This document shows positions 31,428-45,120 of a stretch of 64,000 nt of DNA, piece after piece (position 1 is the first letter of the stretch; each line of letters starts with the position of its first letter). The stretch comes from Brevipalpus yothersi. Its lineage: Eukaryota; Arthropoda; Arachnida; Trombidiformes; Tenuipalpidae. Under the pieces are notes generated by a model. The model searched no databases. It worked only from the letters and a program-made list of their open reading frames with translations, and was not told the origin of the DNA. The position numbers were made by a program, and so were the translations under genes. Where the stretch lies: the NCBI GenBank assembly GCA_003956705.1, contig QZCP01000838.1, positions 6,291 to 70,290 on the forward strand. Reading direction: 5' to 3'.

Positions 31428-31578
31428 GTCTCTGTGTGACTTCACCCAAGTTCCAAATCCAATGACCCGGCCTCTTTCGGAAGCCCAGTCAATTGAGCTT
31501 CCAGATGGTTGCCATATTGAATGGAAGAGGAACTGCCGTCAAATCATCATTCATTGTGATGGTCAAGGAATGAAATGA
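31428..31578 (+). CDS. Exon-like 3'-terminal segment, unknown gene
   Basis: After a splice-acceptor-like TTTTATAG (31420-31427), one base and then 49 codons are open to TGA at 31576. The translation is protein-like (FTQVPNPMTRPLSEAQSIEL, then PDGCHIEWKRNCRQIIIHCD), unlike random AT-rich DNA. An AATAAA follows 77 bases after the stop. I do not recognise the family and could not find upstream exons. The same frame upstream of the acceptor hits a stop at once, so splicing is required. It could be a terminal exon of a real gene or a processed fragment. Confidence 0.4.
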
Positions 31579-31579
31579 A

Positions 31580-31960
31580 TATAGAAGAAAGTAGAGAGAA
31601 CGAAAGAGACTGAATTATCTTTGGGAAATTCTGAGGTACTTTGGAGATAGTCTGAATAAAAGAGAAAGTAAGAGAGAATGAGGAGGAGAGAGATAATGTA
31701 AAGGAAGAGGGATGGAAAAAGTGAGCGTAAGTGAAACTTTTGGTCCTGGTAAGAACGAGAAGGTAAAATGAGGAAAGAACGATAGAAAGCGGAATGAAAA
31801 AGGTAAGATGAAACAAACAAGTTCTTTTAGTTGCTGATGAGAGAGAAAAGGGAATGGTAAGAGAGAGAGGAAGAGGAAGAAAAAAAGGAATGGGAATGGC
31901 TCAAGGTAAGTGTATATTGAATGAGGGAGAGAGAGATACAATCATGGAAATTTTCTAGCA
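31580..31960. repeat. Purine-rich (G/A) low-complexity tract
   Basis: Nearly all purines on the + strand, with GAGAGA and GGAAGAGG runs. Open minus-strand frames here encode Phe/Leu/Ser-rich low-complexity translations and are not genes. Confidence 0.8.
31655..31660 (+). promoter_or_regulatory. Candidate polyadenylation signal
   Basis: AATAAA 77 bases after the stop of the exon-like segment at 31428-31578. Confidence 0.3.
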
Positions 31961-32819
31961 TTAATTAGCAGGAGAGGAAGATGAAAGAAATTATCTCTAT
32001 CTAAGACCATACTGTCCATATACAGCCAGCATACCCTTCTAAAGGGGAACGCAACTATCATCTTCTGAAGTTTTTTATTACGCGTATCCTGATTTCCATG
32101 GCCTGGAACTTCTCCAAACCAGGAAAGTTTCCTCTTCCATCTTCACCACACCACAGTTATGGAATCGTTGACTTGAAATATTCACAAGTCAACTCATAAT
32201 AACCTTTTGGAATTGAGCAAAATAGAGTTTGTAAATATTTCTGGAGAAGGATCAAAACCATGATCAAAGTGCGATCGAGCTAGTTTTCAAGGCTCACAAT
32301 GATTTTCTGTCTTGCTTGAGCACAACCCATCGGATGGTTTCAGAAACAAAATTCAGATATTTGTAGCTTATTATCTTTTCTCGTCAGTAGAGATCATTGT
32401 GGAACATTTTCGAGGAATTCAATATTTGAGTCATCATCAAATAATCAAAAATAAATTATCAATGAATTTGATTTTCAAATTCTCGGGGCTCGAAGAAAAA
32501 GATGGACTTAGTTGACTTGTATATTTCAATTCCAGTTATGAAGTTCCCCTCCTGATGTAAAACAATCATTGATGGATCCTGATCATGAGAAGACCGAGGC
32601 AAGGAGAGTCAACACAGCTCAGTGCCAAGAACAAGCATCCTGTTCAGTGAATGCATCACTGATCAAAGCTTGAGAGACTGAAAGAATGTCCAACAGATTT
32701 GTTGGATAATTTCATATTTAGAAGCAATCGTTTCAGTAGTTATCTTGAGCTCTTAATTAACAGCAAGATTGAGCTAGAACACTGATCTACAAAAACCTAT
32801 TTTTCTAGCTTTTGTTCAC

Positions 32820-33955
32820 ACTCGGAAGATTCGTGAGCTTGTTTTCTATCTCAGTGAAGAATTTTTTTTGTTGGAAATGAGCTCCTCACGAAGTGCTTAT
32901 GCAACCTTAAGAAAACACCAGTGATATTATGAATACATTCAGTGGTGAATTTTCATAAGAAACCTCAACTTGTCTTGGTTAAGTCTTGTCCTAAATTAAA
33001 AGGTCTTAAAGTGATCTACAGATGAAATGACGGGTAAAGTAGTTCTTAATGTCACAGAATTTCACATTTTTTCTGCACACATATTCAGATGAGATATCCA
33101 CACTGAAAATTCATCAACAGTTCTCGAGAAAGAAGTTTTCTAAATGGTTTCCAGTTTTTCAAGCACTTGATACCAAGTTTCACGAAACTAAGAGCAGTCC
33201 AGAACGTACCAGAAACTCCTGAAAGAACAAGTTTCTGCAGTTGATCACAAATGTGTCACAGCCTATATCCATTCAATCGTCAGCGAAAAACTTGAAGATT
33301 AAAAGTTGAAGTTTAGATGGTGGTGAATTTTAGTGATGATACGGGTGAATATGAGCTCATCTTCCTGAGATTTCGTGGAATCGAGCTCTATACAACCTGG
33401 AGCTTCAACATCACAGACAACAGTGAAGCTCCGATCATTTTTTTGGAAGATAGTTACTATCTCAGTGTTAACCATTCGATGAGCGACTGATTCGAAGTCA
33501 GAGTGGTGGTTGAAACATTGATGCCTGAGAATGTGTTTCAGGTTCGAATCAGCCCAAAACCATCAGAATTTCAACACTAATCCATTGATCATTGATTTGA
33601 TAGAGCTTTGTTTATCATGAACCATACTTTACAATCACACTCTCATCAAGTCTCTTCGTTGTTGAAGAGTTACTATGAACGTATATCTCGAAACGATTGT
33701 CTTGGACTGATTAAGAAATTTCCATTTTATCTTGCCCTCTGCTTATAAAACAGGGAAAAAATTTAAGAGTTGATATATCTATTGCTCATTATCCACATCC
33801 TTTTTGACTAGTTGTCAGTATGAAGCTTAATTGTTATTGCTGTTGAAGTTCATGTGTATTGTTAGTTTGCAGAAATGATGTTTTCAATTATTCTTTTAGA
33901 AATAGCTCTTGTCCTCTCAGCTAGAGAGTGTCCAAGCAACAGTACCTCATTAAAG
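32820..33955. repeat. Large repeat module, copy 1
   Basis: The block order recurs at 45560-46890 and 56830-58760. Shared anchors are GGAAATGAGCTCCTCACGAA-like, GCAGTCCAGAACGTACCAGAAA-like, TGAGATTTCGTGGAAT, ACAACCTGG, TTTTTTTGGAAGATAG, a tRNA-like core (33496-33551), then TTGATATATCTATTGCTCA and CTCTCAGCTAGAGAGTGTCC. All copies run in the same orientation. No conserved long ORF is visible. Confidence 0.75.
33467..33555 (+). repeat. tRNA-like core of repeat module
   Basis: CAGAGTGGTGGTTG (A-box-like) and CAGGTTCGAATC (B-box) have their conserved positions 39 bases apart, against 38 in tRNAs. A hairpin TGAAACAT/ATGTGTTTCA lies between. Likely tRNA-derived. Confidence 0.55.
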
Positions 33956-36060
33956 TGATAGATATGCCCAATCTTTTGATTCATTGAAAATGAAGGAATG
34001 TTTTGTCTAAACTCAATCGGATATTCCAATGCCTTATTACATTTGATAAAATACGATAAGGAAGTTTGATCAAAATCTGAGCACTAGCACTTTTTTAGAA
34101 AAAAAGAGCATTGTGTTTCACTCCGTTGACCAGTTTTCAACCTTCAGGTGATGAAATTCATTTATTGAGAGTAATCCGTTCGTGATATAAGACTAGTTTC
34201 TTCTTCTTCTCTCAAAAGCCATTTGCTTGGAGTTTGCCCGAAGTATTTTCACTAGTACTACGGAGATAATTCTTGTGTATCAAAGCTCACAAATATGCTT
34301 CGAGTAGATTCATCCAGAACCGGACAGTGAAACTCGATGTAGATACACCAGACTTCTGCTCTGAACAAAAGCTGGATAATGAGATAGCTAGAAATGCTCA
34401 GGTTTTGTCCCACCTGAAATCTCTCGAAAGTGCACAGAGGAGGAACGATTACCTCATGATATGGTAAGAATCACTATTTGAAATGGAGGTAGGTGAGCTA
34501 TTGTTTCACAACAAAAAAGGCCAAAAATCAAGAATATTAATAAACGGAAATCTAGCTTTCTACCTACTGTGAAGAGCTCAGCAAATAAATCTATGAGCTT
34601 GTCATATATCAAAGTCATAATTGAAGTTCAATCAAAAGAAACTCTAAACTGTGGTAGTCAATGATGAAGTTTCCACAAAAAAAAGAATGAATCTGGTGAG
34701 TACCTGTTCTTGATTGACTATGAATCTTTGGAATTAGTTTCGGCTGAGATCATTCGTGGTTAAGTTTTCATTGGAATGAAAATTGTTGTTCTCCTCTCAA
34801 CCATGTTCAATTCTCCGATTGATTCCATTGATAACAAAATGAATTCATAAATAAAGAAACTCTTGAAGCAATTTACTGCCATATAGGGGTTTAATATCGT
34901 ACGTTTATAGAGATTTAGTACAAATTCGATACGCTCTGGTTAATGGCAGAAACTCATTGGCAAACAAGCTCCTGGAGTTGGATGCTATCCTCGAATTCAT
35001 TTTGGCAAGATTTGTAAAGCTAAAATGGGAGAGAAAGTAAACTTAGAGAAGAAGAATCGGAAGAAGCAATGAAATTAAAACTTCATAGATTTCACAGACT
35101 TGGTAAGTTTCGGAATACAATCTTCATTGTATCCTCATTGCAGCATGAGTAACAAAGTTTTTTGTGCTGCCTTCGGCTGGGTGTATAACGTTGTTTGTTT
35201 TATAAATACCAAATAGAGCATAAGAAGTCTATTACAATGAAAAAAAGCTATATGAAAACGAACTATAGTGTGATACTGGATGGGAACCAGATTTTGCACA
35301 GCATAATATCATGTTTAGGAGAGTGAGAAAAAATCAGGGGGTTTTCTATGAAGTTGGATTAGTCTACTGCTTTGACTGACTGAAAGTTGCTTTTAGAAGG
35401 CACCAGAGAATGAATATCAAGGATGGTCATTCGACTCTGAGAAGCGAATGAGTAAAGACACAACATTTGGATGAAAGAGAGTAAGAGAATATCTTCAATA
35501 ATTCAATAATTTGAAAATACATGTAGATTCAGGTCATCTTCCCATTGTGAATCACTTTTTGAACCATCATCTCCATCAAAAAAGTTTTCCATTTTATCTG
35601 AACAAAGATTTTCTTGCTTAATGTGATGAACACTATGATTGATTCGGCCAATGGCTCAAACCAAACGCAAGGAACGAATTTAGAATGAAAGAGAGCTTCA
35701 TGTTGGGAGTCGGAGGAATTTCATTTCTGTAATCCATGCAAAATTCCTATGAATGAGATTGACAAAATTGAGGTCGTTCCATTGGTCGGAAAAAGGTCCA
35801 TAAGTTTAGCAACACTTCACATATTTTTTAAGAAAGCTGCAGCCAGACTCCACACTCGTGGAAGTAGATTCTATGCTGAAGCAAATATCATATTATGTCT
35901 CTCAGTTTGAATCTTCAACCAGAGCAGCAAGACGAGTTCATAGAAACGACATTATTCAAAGAAAAAGATCTGATGATCTGATATGAAATTCTTCATCTCC
36001 GAAGGTGTTCTAGCCTCTTCCCCATGATTCAAAATCGCCTCTTCCTTTATGATCTCTCTT
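33955..36060. repeat. Second large module (G-type), copy 1
   Basis: Aligns in order with 49940-51850: ATTTGATAAAATACGATAAG-, GCAATTTACTGCC-TTATATCGTAC-, GGATGGTCATTCGAC-, AAAAAAGTTTTCCAT- and GACGAGTTCAT-type blocks recur. Diverged, same orientation, no gene seen. Confidence 0.7.
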
Positions 36061-37560
36061 ACTTTTCCGGGTAGTTTTTAAGTTGACAATTTTTCGCAAG
36101 ATAGTTATCATATGAGTATCCACCACCCAATGAGCGAGCCACGAGTTAGAGTAGTGGTTTAACCATTGCTCCCCGAAAATGTGTTCCAGGCTCGAATCAG
36201 CCCCAAAACATCAAAATTTTAACATAACTTCATTGACATTTGATTTGACAGAGCTTGGTTCATCATCAACTTTACTTTAGGATGGATTGTCTTTAATAGA
36301 AGGAGTGAAAATAACTTAAATATAATCAATTCCAATTCCCTTTGTACTCGCTTATGTTCATCAAGATCGGCAACCATGAGATTGCCGATCATCCAGATTT
36401 ATCAAGTCTGTAAATGACTAGTCTCTAGGAAGGCTAGTGTCAAATCAAGAGAAGAAGTCTTTTGAATGTCGAATGAGGGCTTATTTCGAGAGTCTTTGTG
36501 TGAAGGAGAGATTGAAGAGCAGTTTTGAAGTTTCAAGAATTTATCCATATTTCAATTCAGTTGTACTAGAATGGAAAATTTTCAGTGAACTGTGTTAAGA
36601 AACAAGTTGTAAAGTTGTAAAGTAAATTGACAGATCTTCATTCATATCCTTATCAGGTCTCTTTGTTTTAAAGACTTGCCATTTCCTGAGGATTATCCAA
36701 GACTGATTGGGAAATTTCATTCTATCTTGCCTCTGCTGATAAAGCAGGGAAAGAATTTAAGAGTTGATATATCTATTACTCACCATCCAAATCCATTTTG
36801 ACAAGTTCTGAGTATGAAGCTTGATTGTTATTGCAGAGAGCTGTCGGAGTTATGTGTATTATCAGTGTGCAGAAATGATGTTTTCAGTGCTTTTCTTTTA
36901 GAAAAGGGGTCTTGTTTCTCAGCTAGAAAGTATCCCAGCTGATATCGAATAGATCTCATGAAAAATTTTTGACAATAGAAAAGATGGCATATCTTTGTGA
37001 TTGAGGCCATAAACACAAAGATATAGTTTAGCAGCAGGCAAAATCAAGAACATTACAGACTCTCGAGATTGACCCTCTATTATGAATCAGATAAAGATTG
37101 AACGATTGTTCCATGATCATATGAATCATGAATTCAGAGTATTCGTTGGCAGAAATCAAGTCCCACTCTCTTTGTTCATTATGAACTTAATACCTTGGTG
37201 AGCTCAACTGTCACTTCTTTCGATTTTATTAGTTTTATAACTTGAATCGATAGGTTTTCTCTAATTCTGACAGTGATCGAAATTTTTTTGAGACAATCTG
37301 TTGGTATGTTTCCCGTAGAGAATGGATATTTTCCTTTCTGTTTGAATCATTGGTGGCTCAGTATTATAAGGATGATACTTGTTGTTTTCCCCTCACATAT
37401 GTTCAGATCTGCTATGGGCTCCATCGATTACAAAATGAATTCGTAAATAAAAAAGTTTTTGAAACAATTCACCGCCAAATAGAGAGTTTATATCGTACAC
37501 TTATAGAGTTTAGTTCCAGCTCCAACGGATGACAAGAACTCATTGGTAAGCGAGTTCCTG
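36060..37560. repeat. Large repeat module, copy 2
   Basis: Contains a tRNA-like core (36121-36210), the GTTGATATATCTATTACTCA block, the TTATTGCAGAGAGCTGTCGG block and a downstream part shared with 44500-44790 and 46815-47080 (AATAGATCTCATGAAAAA, TTTAGCAGCAGG, AATGAATCAGAT). A 300-bp segment with GATTGCCGATCATCC (36360-36660) separates blocks that are adjacent in copy 1. Confidence 0.7.
36121..36210 (+). repeat. tRNA-like core of repeat module
   Basis: TTAGAGTAGTGG and CAGGCTCGAATCAGCCCC mark degenerate A- and B-boxes in the same arrangement as 33467-33555. Confidence 0.5.
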
Positions 37561-38144
37561 GAGTTAAATGCCCTCCTTGAATTTATTTTGGCAAAAGAGA
37601 GATGAGAGAGGAAATAACATCAGAGAAGAAGAATCGGGAGGAGCAATAAAATTAGAGCTTCATAGATTTGAAGGACATCGAAAATTGGTTGGAATACAGT
37701 AACGAACTCTCGATCTTTTTCTACCAGCAAGAACCTATGAATAGAGCCTCTCAACGGAGCCAAATGTTTCTACATGTCAGTTCTCATGTAGTTGGCTATG
37801 AGATCTGCATTAGTGGCTCCTTATTCGCTCCTTAATAAGTGTATCTGGGCTAATGGTTCATGATTCAGAGCTGAAAAATTCCCTGAGCTATTTTTCGAGT
37901 CATTTAGGATTCGGATCAAGAGTTTGTTGCTATGTTCCATTTGATTTTCTATATTTCGATCCATACAGCCAATTGATGAGATTTTTCCCCCATAACTCGG
38001 AAAATCGCAAGCTCAGAGAGCCAAAACATACCATGTATTCTCAACTCTGTTACATCTATAGATCATGTAAGTTAAGTGGGGGAGTATCGCCTTGTTCCAG
38101 AGATATAGCTTCTTAAATGCTCTCCTTTGGCTACCACCTATCAT

Positions 38145-38525
38145 GGGTTCAAAAGTGATATCGAGTTCATTCTTCAACAAAACCTCAAGAGGTTCCTCAA
38201 TTCAAACTCTATTCTTATCGAGCAGTTTTAATGATTGTTAGAGATGAACAACCTATTTTCACTCTACAACGAGTATTGGCTAAGTCCACCTGCTCGGGAT
38301 TTTTATGACTCAGATTGATCGATTTTGGATTGACCGCAGAGTGAGATGATATTTAAGAGGTTTGAGCGACAAAAATTTGACTACCTATCATGAGTTTGGA
38401 AGTGATATTGAGCTCATCCTTCAACATTACCTCAAGAGTATCCCCAATTAAAACTTTATTCTTATTCAAGAATTTTGAGGATTGTCAGAGATGAACAACC
38501 TATTTCCACTTTGCTACAAGTATTG
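38145..38525. repeat. Tandem duplication, about 240-bp period
   Basis: Two units starting at about 38145 and 38388 share most of their first 140 bases, including AGAGATGAACAACCTATTT and a following (T)CTACAA/GCTACAAGTATTGGC block. Confidence 0.75.
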
Positions 38526-39508
38526 GCCATGTCCAACTACTTGGGATCGTTCTGACCCAGATTACCTAATGAATTTCGGATTACAAATCAGAATTAAGCT
38601 CGAATTATCGATAATCAACAAGAAAATCTTGGCTCAAATCAGAGTGCAAACATTCGAATTCTAAAGTTTGAATTTATCAATATTTGGCTTATAGCTCTGG
38701 TAAGTAGCTTTTCAAGAATCGAGTTTGCTGAGCGAATGGTGACACAAAAATTATATTGCATCCTATGACTACAATCACTGACCAGTTCAGGTAGCCAATT
38801 GAATTAAAAATGTAGTTTTGGAAAGAGAAAGATTCTGAGTTACTTTGCTATAATTCATTGATTTTGAAGTACGCTCACAGCCAAATAGGCTTTTACAAAT
38901 ATCCATGATTCAAAATGCTCATAGCCTCTTTCGAATGTTTCTGGAAAGGAAACAAGAAATGAGTTTAGAGAGGAGGCTATGATTATTTTTTATTGTATTT
39001 GACTGAACATGATTCTGTCCGACAATTTTGATCATCAGTAGGGATAAACAGTCAGATGATGAGGTGAATTGCAGTGCACATCTCAAGTACTAGGGAGGTG
39101 ATCATCTGTTGAATCTCTATAAATTAATGAACTTTTCACTATCAGTGATTGTTGTGGCTGGATCTCTTATCATCTATGAGGTACGTCAAGTGTTCGGTGA
39201 GTGTATGAGTATCTTCTATTCTAGTTGAAGTGAGTCGAGATACGTATACGTCCTCGGAGATTTTGTATGAATAGCGTCTTCAGTACAAGTAGTACAAGTA
39301 GTACAATAACAAGTTGCTATGAAACGCTGAAAAATATGCTGGAAGTAGTGCCCGCTTCACTACAAACTTTTTGATATGATTTCTTCTTTGGTTTCGAAGA
39401 CAAGACACTTCCAGATTCACTGGTTAAGATGTTTATCCGGCATTTGAGGGATATATTAGTGGTACAATATGTGAAGATATTATTCTGAAGAATGATCCAA
39501 ATGAGTAA

Positions 39509-39592
39509 AGTGTGCTACTGGCTGGGGGTTATTTGTCCAAGTGCTGAATGAATTGGTCACAATCAGATCGCGAGTTCAAATCCTGGCAAGGG
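39509..39592 (+). repeat. tRNA-like relic
   Basis: GTGC at the left can pair with GCAC at the right. CTGGCTGGG is A-box-like and GAGTTCAAATCCTGG is B-box-like. Stems are incomplete, so this is a tRNA-derived remnant. Confidence 0.35.
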
Positions 39593-41151
39593 CACATATC
39601 ACCAGTCCAAATGACTTGGATCATTCCTCACTCAGTTTACTTCATAGGCTTGATTGTCCATCACTATTCTAAAGCAAATGAGAGTATACAGGCTTGAGTT
39701 ATAATATAGCCGAGCTGAATAAGAATCGAGGAGTGAGGGGTGTAAAAAATTCCAGATATCTGAAGGTAAATTACCTCCAATAGCAGTTGCCTCTTTCTTG
39801 GCAAGTTCTTTCGTTGAATTGACAGAATTTAGCTATCAAAGACTTATTTCACCAATTTTCTTGGACAAAACTTCACATCTCTCCACTGAAGTATTCGAAT
39901 ACCTTGGCCTGAGTCTGGACCAAATTATCTGGAACTTCCACTTTTCTCGCACCTGGTGAAAGATCACTCGAAATTTCCACCAATTGAATCCCACGAATCT
40001 CCAATTGAGGGGTATCAGGGGAGAGAAAAAGCCATTCTATCTCAGTTTGAGGTACAAATAAATGGAAGTATAAGTTCATGTAAACGGAGACTTTCTCATC
40101 AAGAGAGTACACAGTGGGCTTTGCGGGGTAGAGTTGAGCTTCTTCGGTTCATAATGAATTTTGAGTTGTCTCTCTCTCACTTGCTCTTGCTTTTTCGAAC
40201 AGCCCGAGCAGAGCAAATTTTCTACTATATCTAAGCAAAATGATCATGCAGTGAGATTTTTTTGGTCAAACGAGTGTAAATCAAGAGCTTCCTGAGGTAG
40301 GAACATAGGTTTAAACTCAATTCTTATTCAAAAGCTTCATTTTCTGAAGTAATATTTCACATGTTAAGGATCAATTAATGATTTACAATTTACAATTTTT
40401 TTTCATGTAATGTTGAGCTATGGCGAAGATTGCTGAATTTCCAATCTTTGTAAACCCTTCAAGGATTTCTGTCCTGAACGGGTACAGTATCAAAGGTACA
40501 GCTCTCTCCATTGCACTAACAGCCACCTGCAGATACAACCTAGAGAATCTGATGCAATTAAATTTGAGTTAAACGGAAAAATTCAGTATAATACCTAATG
40601 AGAATCAAACTTCCCACATGATAAAAAAGATCTCCCAGTTTATTTTAAATGTTTTTCATGAATACACATGTAATCAAGCTGAAAATAATCAAAAAGCGAA
40701 TAAAAAATGATAGATTCTTTGCGGAGTCGGGTTAACTCATCTCTCTCACTATTTTTCTCACAGTTGTTTTGAAGATGGGGCTGAACTAGACCGAAGGTCA
40801 TTCCATCCTGGTTTGAGGTATGAATGAATAAAATCAATGGAATATCGATGCAGAAAAAGAAAGAACGGAAGATTCTCTGAAAAGAGTTCGTCTTGATGAA
40901 AAAATAACGAATGGAATCTTATGTGTTTGGATTCATCTATCTCATTCGTAGTCATAAGCTCTTCATCAGACTCTGTCTAATCTTAAATTGAGAAAGTTGT
41001 TGTTCCATTTAGAACAAGAATGGATTCACTCGTATTGTGATAGGCTATAACTATTGATCAAATCAACTTTTTGAAGCAGACCACCATAAAGCACATATGA
41101 ATCCACGAAACTCAAGTGTACCTCGGTTTGATAGAGATTTTCCCTATTCAC

Positions 41152-41219
<68 letters not shown>
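41152..41219. repeat. (GA)n microsatellite
   Basis: GA run of about 67 bases with one AA interruption near 41168. Confidence 0.96.
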
Positions 41220-41223
<4 letters not shown>

Positions 41224-43264
41224 CTCAATAGATTCAAGTTATGAAAACTTGACCAGTACCTATAATAATAAGTTTGAGACTGATTTAGAGCTTCATTCTT
41301 CCAGAGCTCTTCGAGAAATTCCAGAATTCAAATCTTATTTTCATTGAACAATTTTGATGCTCATTAGAGATGAACAACCTGGTTCGTCATGAATACCGAA
41401 TCTTCACCAAATGATGAGTAGCCAATCACAAATCGGAATAATGTTTGAACATTACTGAGAAATTCTTGGCTCAAATCAGAGTGTAAGCATTCCAGCAGCA
41501 GATCATAAATGATTTGCTTGTACTTCTCATAAGTAGCTTTTCGAGAATCGAGTTTACCGAGCAAATGCCAACACGCCTATCATATTGTGCCACTCAATTT
41601 CAACCACTGATCAGTGTACTGCGACAAAATTCAATCACTCAGAAAACAGTGGCAATTAGAGTTTTTCTCAAATGATCAACCACCTCAATACCTCACTATA
41701 CGGTTCACCAACAAAGGTACTACTCTCTTCTATTCATTCTCTTTTCATATGCCAAATAAAACTTGAAAAAATATCAAGAGTGATAGAGCTTGTTCGTTCT
41801 TGGCTGCAAACATTGGGAACCGATTGTCTCGATTTTGGTTAAATCACTCTTGTAATTAGACCTTAGTCATTTGTCAAGGTGAATCATCAGCCTAAGAAGC
41901 TAAGAAAATCATGAGCAGCTCTCTAAGCTGATTTTTCAAATTCACATGGCAGATATCAAGACGTTAAACTTTTGTTCTCTGACGAAAATTGTCAATGATC
42001 ATAAACTATCATGCATGAAGTTTTTTCTCTTTGTTGACGATTTAGTGAATAGATTTGTGGATTAATCCATGAGAATCCCAATAGATGGTTTTTCTCAAAT
42101 TATGATAATGGAAACTAATTGAGTGAGGTCGACTCTGATTTTATGCATTTCAAAACTCGATTGAATGAAAGAGCATCCTAAAAGCATCGATGATGAATCG
42201 AAGGAATCACTGACGAGATAGGGTTGCCGAGTACTCCGTGGAAACAAATGAAGATAACAAGAGACTACCACATCCGATATGAGATAAACACACAAGTTGA
42301 AACAATAGAATAATTTTTTCATATGAGAACAATCGATGTATCGGGATAAAAGTTCACATTGAAGTCTGCCATTCTTGGGAATTGTTTCATATTATATCGA
42401 AAAAGGCTTGGGATGAATGGTCTCCCATGACAACATAGGCTTAGAACTATATAATTGTGATGACTATACATCTCATTCCTTGATCAAATTTCCAGAATGA
42501 CATTGTTGTATTTTGGGGTCATAACAAGAGTGTAGCTTAATTCTTCGTCAAAATGAGTTTTGATACTTTTCTCTTACTGGGTTAACTACTAATCACTAGA
42601 GGCGTGCGATGGATGCCAGAAAACCATTAGAGCTACTATTGTATTGTGCGAGGCAACGATGCAAACGATTTTCAGAAGGGTACTCACCTATCATGAGAGC
42701 ATCTTTCCTACCTTCCTAAAATATGCAGAGAATGCTTGATGGAGGGAATGGGGCCCTGAAATATGCATCAAACCTGCAATCAATTCTCCAAAAACATGAA
42801 TTTTTAAACCGTTTCACGATACATCTCTCAGCTTTGCAGATCACTTTTGACTCACCTGTTGATTTGAACGCCAGCATCAATCCTATCACTAACAAGTTAT
42901 AAGTTACTAATCACTCAGTTCCCAGAGTGAGAATGTCTCAGTTAACTAGGCTGTACAATCCTCAATTTCACCGGAGCTTGCTTCTCGTTCATGTGGACAA
43001 GGTTTGATATTCAAAAAATCGTTAATACCAGTATCTGAAACCATTTGTGGACTTACTCGTCAATGTGCTTTTCATAGGGCATGATTTTCAAAAAGTATCA
43101 TGGAAACATGGAGAAAGTTTTGAGTTATGACTCGATAAACTTCTGAGTGACTCGCTCGACTCAAGATCAGCATCTTCATCGTAAATAAGAGAACGACAAA
43201 ATACTGCATATGCTGTTATTTTGTACAAAGATGAATAAAATAGGTTGTAAAGAATTCAGAAACT

Positions 43265-45120
43265 TGAAGTTTAAAGTTTAAATTAACCTGGAGATGAATT
43301 TCAGTGGTTATGGAAAGAGCTCATTTCCGTGGAATTCTGTAAAATTGGGGTCCATACATCCTGGTTTTCTTCTTTATCATCGTGAATGATAGTGGAGCTC
43401 CTAACCAATAAGCACCTAATTACAAGCTAGAGTATTGGCTGAACTATTGCTCCCCAAGAATGCGTTCTAGGTTCGGATCAGCCCCAAAACATCAAAGTTT
43501 TAACATGACTTCATTGACCTTTGATTCGACAGAGCTTGATTCATCATCAATTATACTATGAGATAGATTTTTCGCGAAGAATGGGGGAAAATAACCCAAA
43601 TATTATTATCAATTCCAATCCAAAATTAAGCCGTTTATATACATTCTTGGTTGCTGATCTCTTGGAAAATGATACAAACTAAAAATGCCCAGTTTTTTGG
43701 GAGGGATGTTCTCAAATGTCGAGTGAATGCTAATCTTGAGAATCTTGGTGTTAGAAGAGATCAGAAAACAGTTTCGGTAGTTTCAAGAACTTATTCATAT
43801 TTTGATTAAGTTGCACTAGAATGGAAATTTTCAGTGAACTAACAAGTCAAGAAAAAAGTTGTATATGCCAAGTGCAGATAGATAGATCTTCATCCACGTC
43901 CTTATCAGGTCTCTTTGTTTCAAAGACTTGCCATTACATACTCAGCCATTCTTGAAGAATTATCCTAGATTCATTGGAAAATTTTCATTTCATCTTGTCA
44001 TTCGCTGAAAAAATAGGCAAAAAACTCGAGACTCTATATGTTTATCACTCAGCGTAAGAATTCTATCCGAGCACAAAGCTTGATCGCTATTGTTGGAAAA
44101 TTCACTTAATCGGAGTATCTCGGTGAATTACCTGGCAAAACAGTATCCACTTCCACACAGGAACCGTCACCACCCGGTGACTATACTCAATAGTTTGAGC
44201 TAATATATAAGTTTTAATAAGTGAAGTTAACTATTTAAGATCTACAATAGGAATAATCTAAGAATGTCAAGTTAATCACAAAGAAAATATCAGGCCATTA
44301 TTCTGGCCTCCTGTAACTATAAACTTATCATACGATATATTTTTGCCAAATATTCCTTGGTTTGTGACTGAAATCCTAATAATATCCAACAGCTGTTACA
44401 GAGAGCTGTTAAAGTTTATGTGTATTGTCAATTTTTGTAGAAATGATGTTTTCTCTGCTTTTCTCTTGGAGAATGGGTCTCGTCCTTCAAGCTAGAAAGT
44501 GTCCTAGCTGACATCAGATAGATCTCATAGAAAACCTCTGGCAGTAGAAAAGACGACACACCTTTGCCACTGAGACCTTGAGCACAGATATATTTTAGCA
44601 ACAAGTGTATCCAAAAACACTATAGATGACTCTTGAGATTGACTCTTTATAATGAATCAGACAACGATTTTTCCAAGTTCAAATGAATCGAGAATTCAGA
44701 GTATTCCTTAGTAAAAATAAAGCTTCCCGCTCATTGTTCATAACGGACATAATACACTGTATGGTTAGCTGAAATGTCACTTCTTATGATTTATGACTTT
44801 CATCAGTAGTTTCTCTCTAACTCTGGAATTATTTCAGGCAATCTACTGGTATATTCCGTGATAAGATTGGAGTAGTCCTACCAATTTGATGGAGAGAAAT
44901 CCTGTCTATGAGCTAACGGAGTTTTCGATTGGTTCAAATTGGTCACATCTAAAATATTTTTCAATGCCTAATCGAAACCTTCCTGACATTTCCATGGATT
45001 CATTATCAAGATGGCTAAAATTAATTTTCATGTAGCCTCTATACAAAGTTGAATATCAAATGTCAAAGTTGATATGCATAAATGGCCTTGACTTACGTCC
45101 CCTTGAAAGCCAAGCTTAAT
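43265..45120. repeat. Large repeat module, copy 3
   Basis: Carries the CATCCTGGTTTTC block, tRNA-like core (43400-43490), TTATCAGGTCTCTTTG, AGCTAGAAAGTGTCC and CTCATAGAAAACC blocks in the module order. An extra segment of about 300 bp (44098-44398) is inserted just where copies at 36829 and 46722 read through GTTATTG. Confidence 0.7.
43400..43490 (+). repeat. tRNA-like core of repeat module
   Basis: CTAGAGTATTGG and TAGGTTCGGATCAGCCCC in the A-/B-box positions of the family. Confidence 0.45.

Larger units (their letters stand above)
37560..43265. other. Diverged repeat-derived DNA, no gene seen
   Basis: Includes a tandem pair of about 140-bp units at 38145-38285 and 38388-38525 sharing GATATCGAGTTCAT/GATATTGAGCTCAT and AGAGATGAACAACCTATTT. 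A third diverged relative is near 41285-41400. A tRNA-like B-box AGTTCAAATCCTGGC is at about 39571. Runs at 40130-40260 resemble 47560-47660 and 58820-58920. No open frame is convincing. Confidence 0.6.

Noticed and set aside
31547..31941. Three overlapping minus-strand frames of 85-108 codons with membrane-like composition
   Set aside because: They are Phe/Leu/Ser translations of a purine-rich tract. The hydrophobicity is a result of base composition.
38145..38525. A CRISPR-like array
   Set aside because: Only two long diverged units, no short identical repeats with unique spacers, and the genome is eukaryotic.
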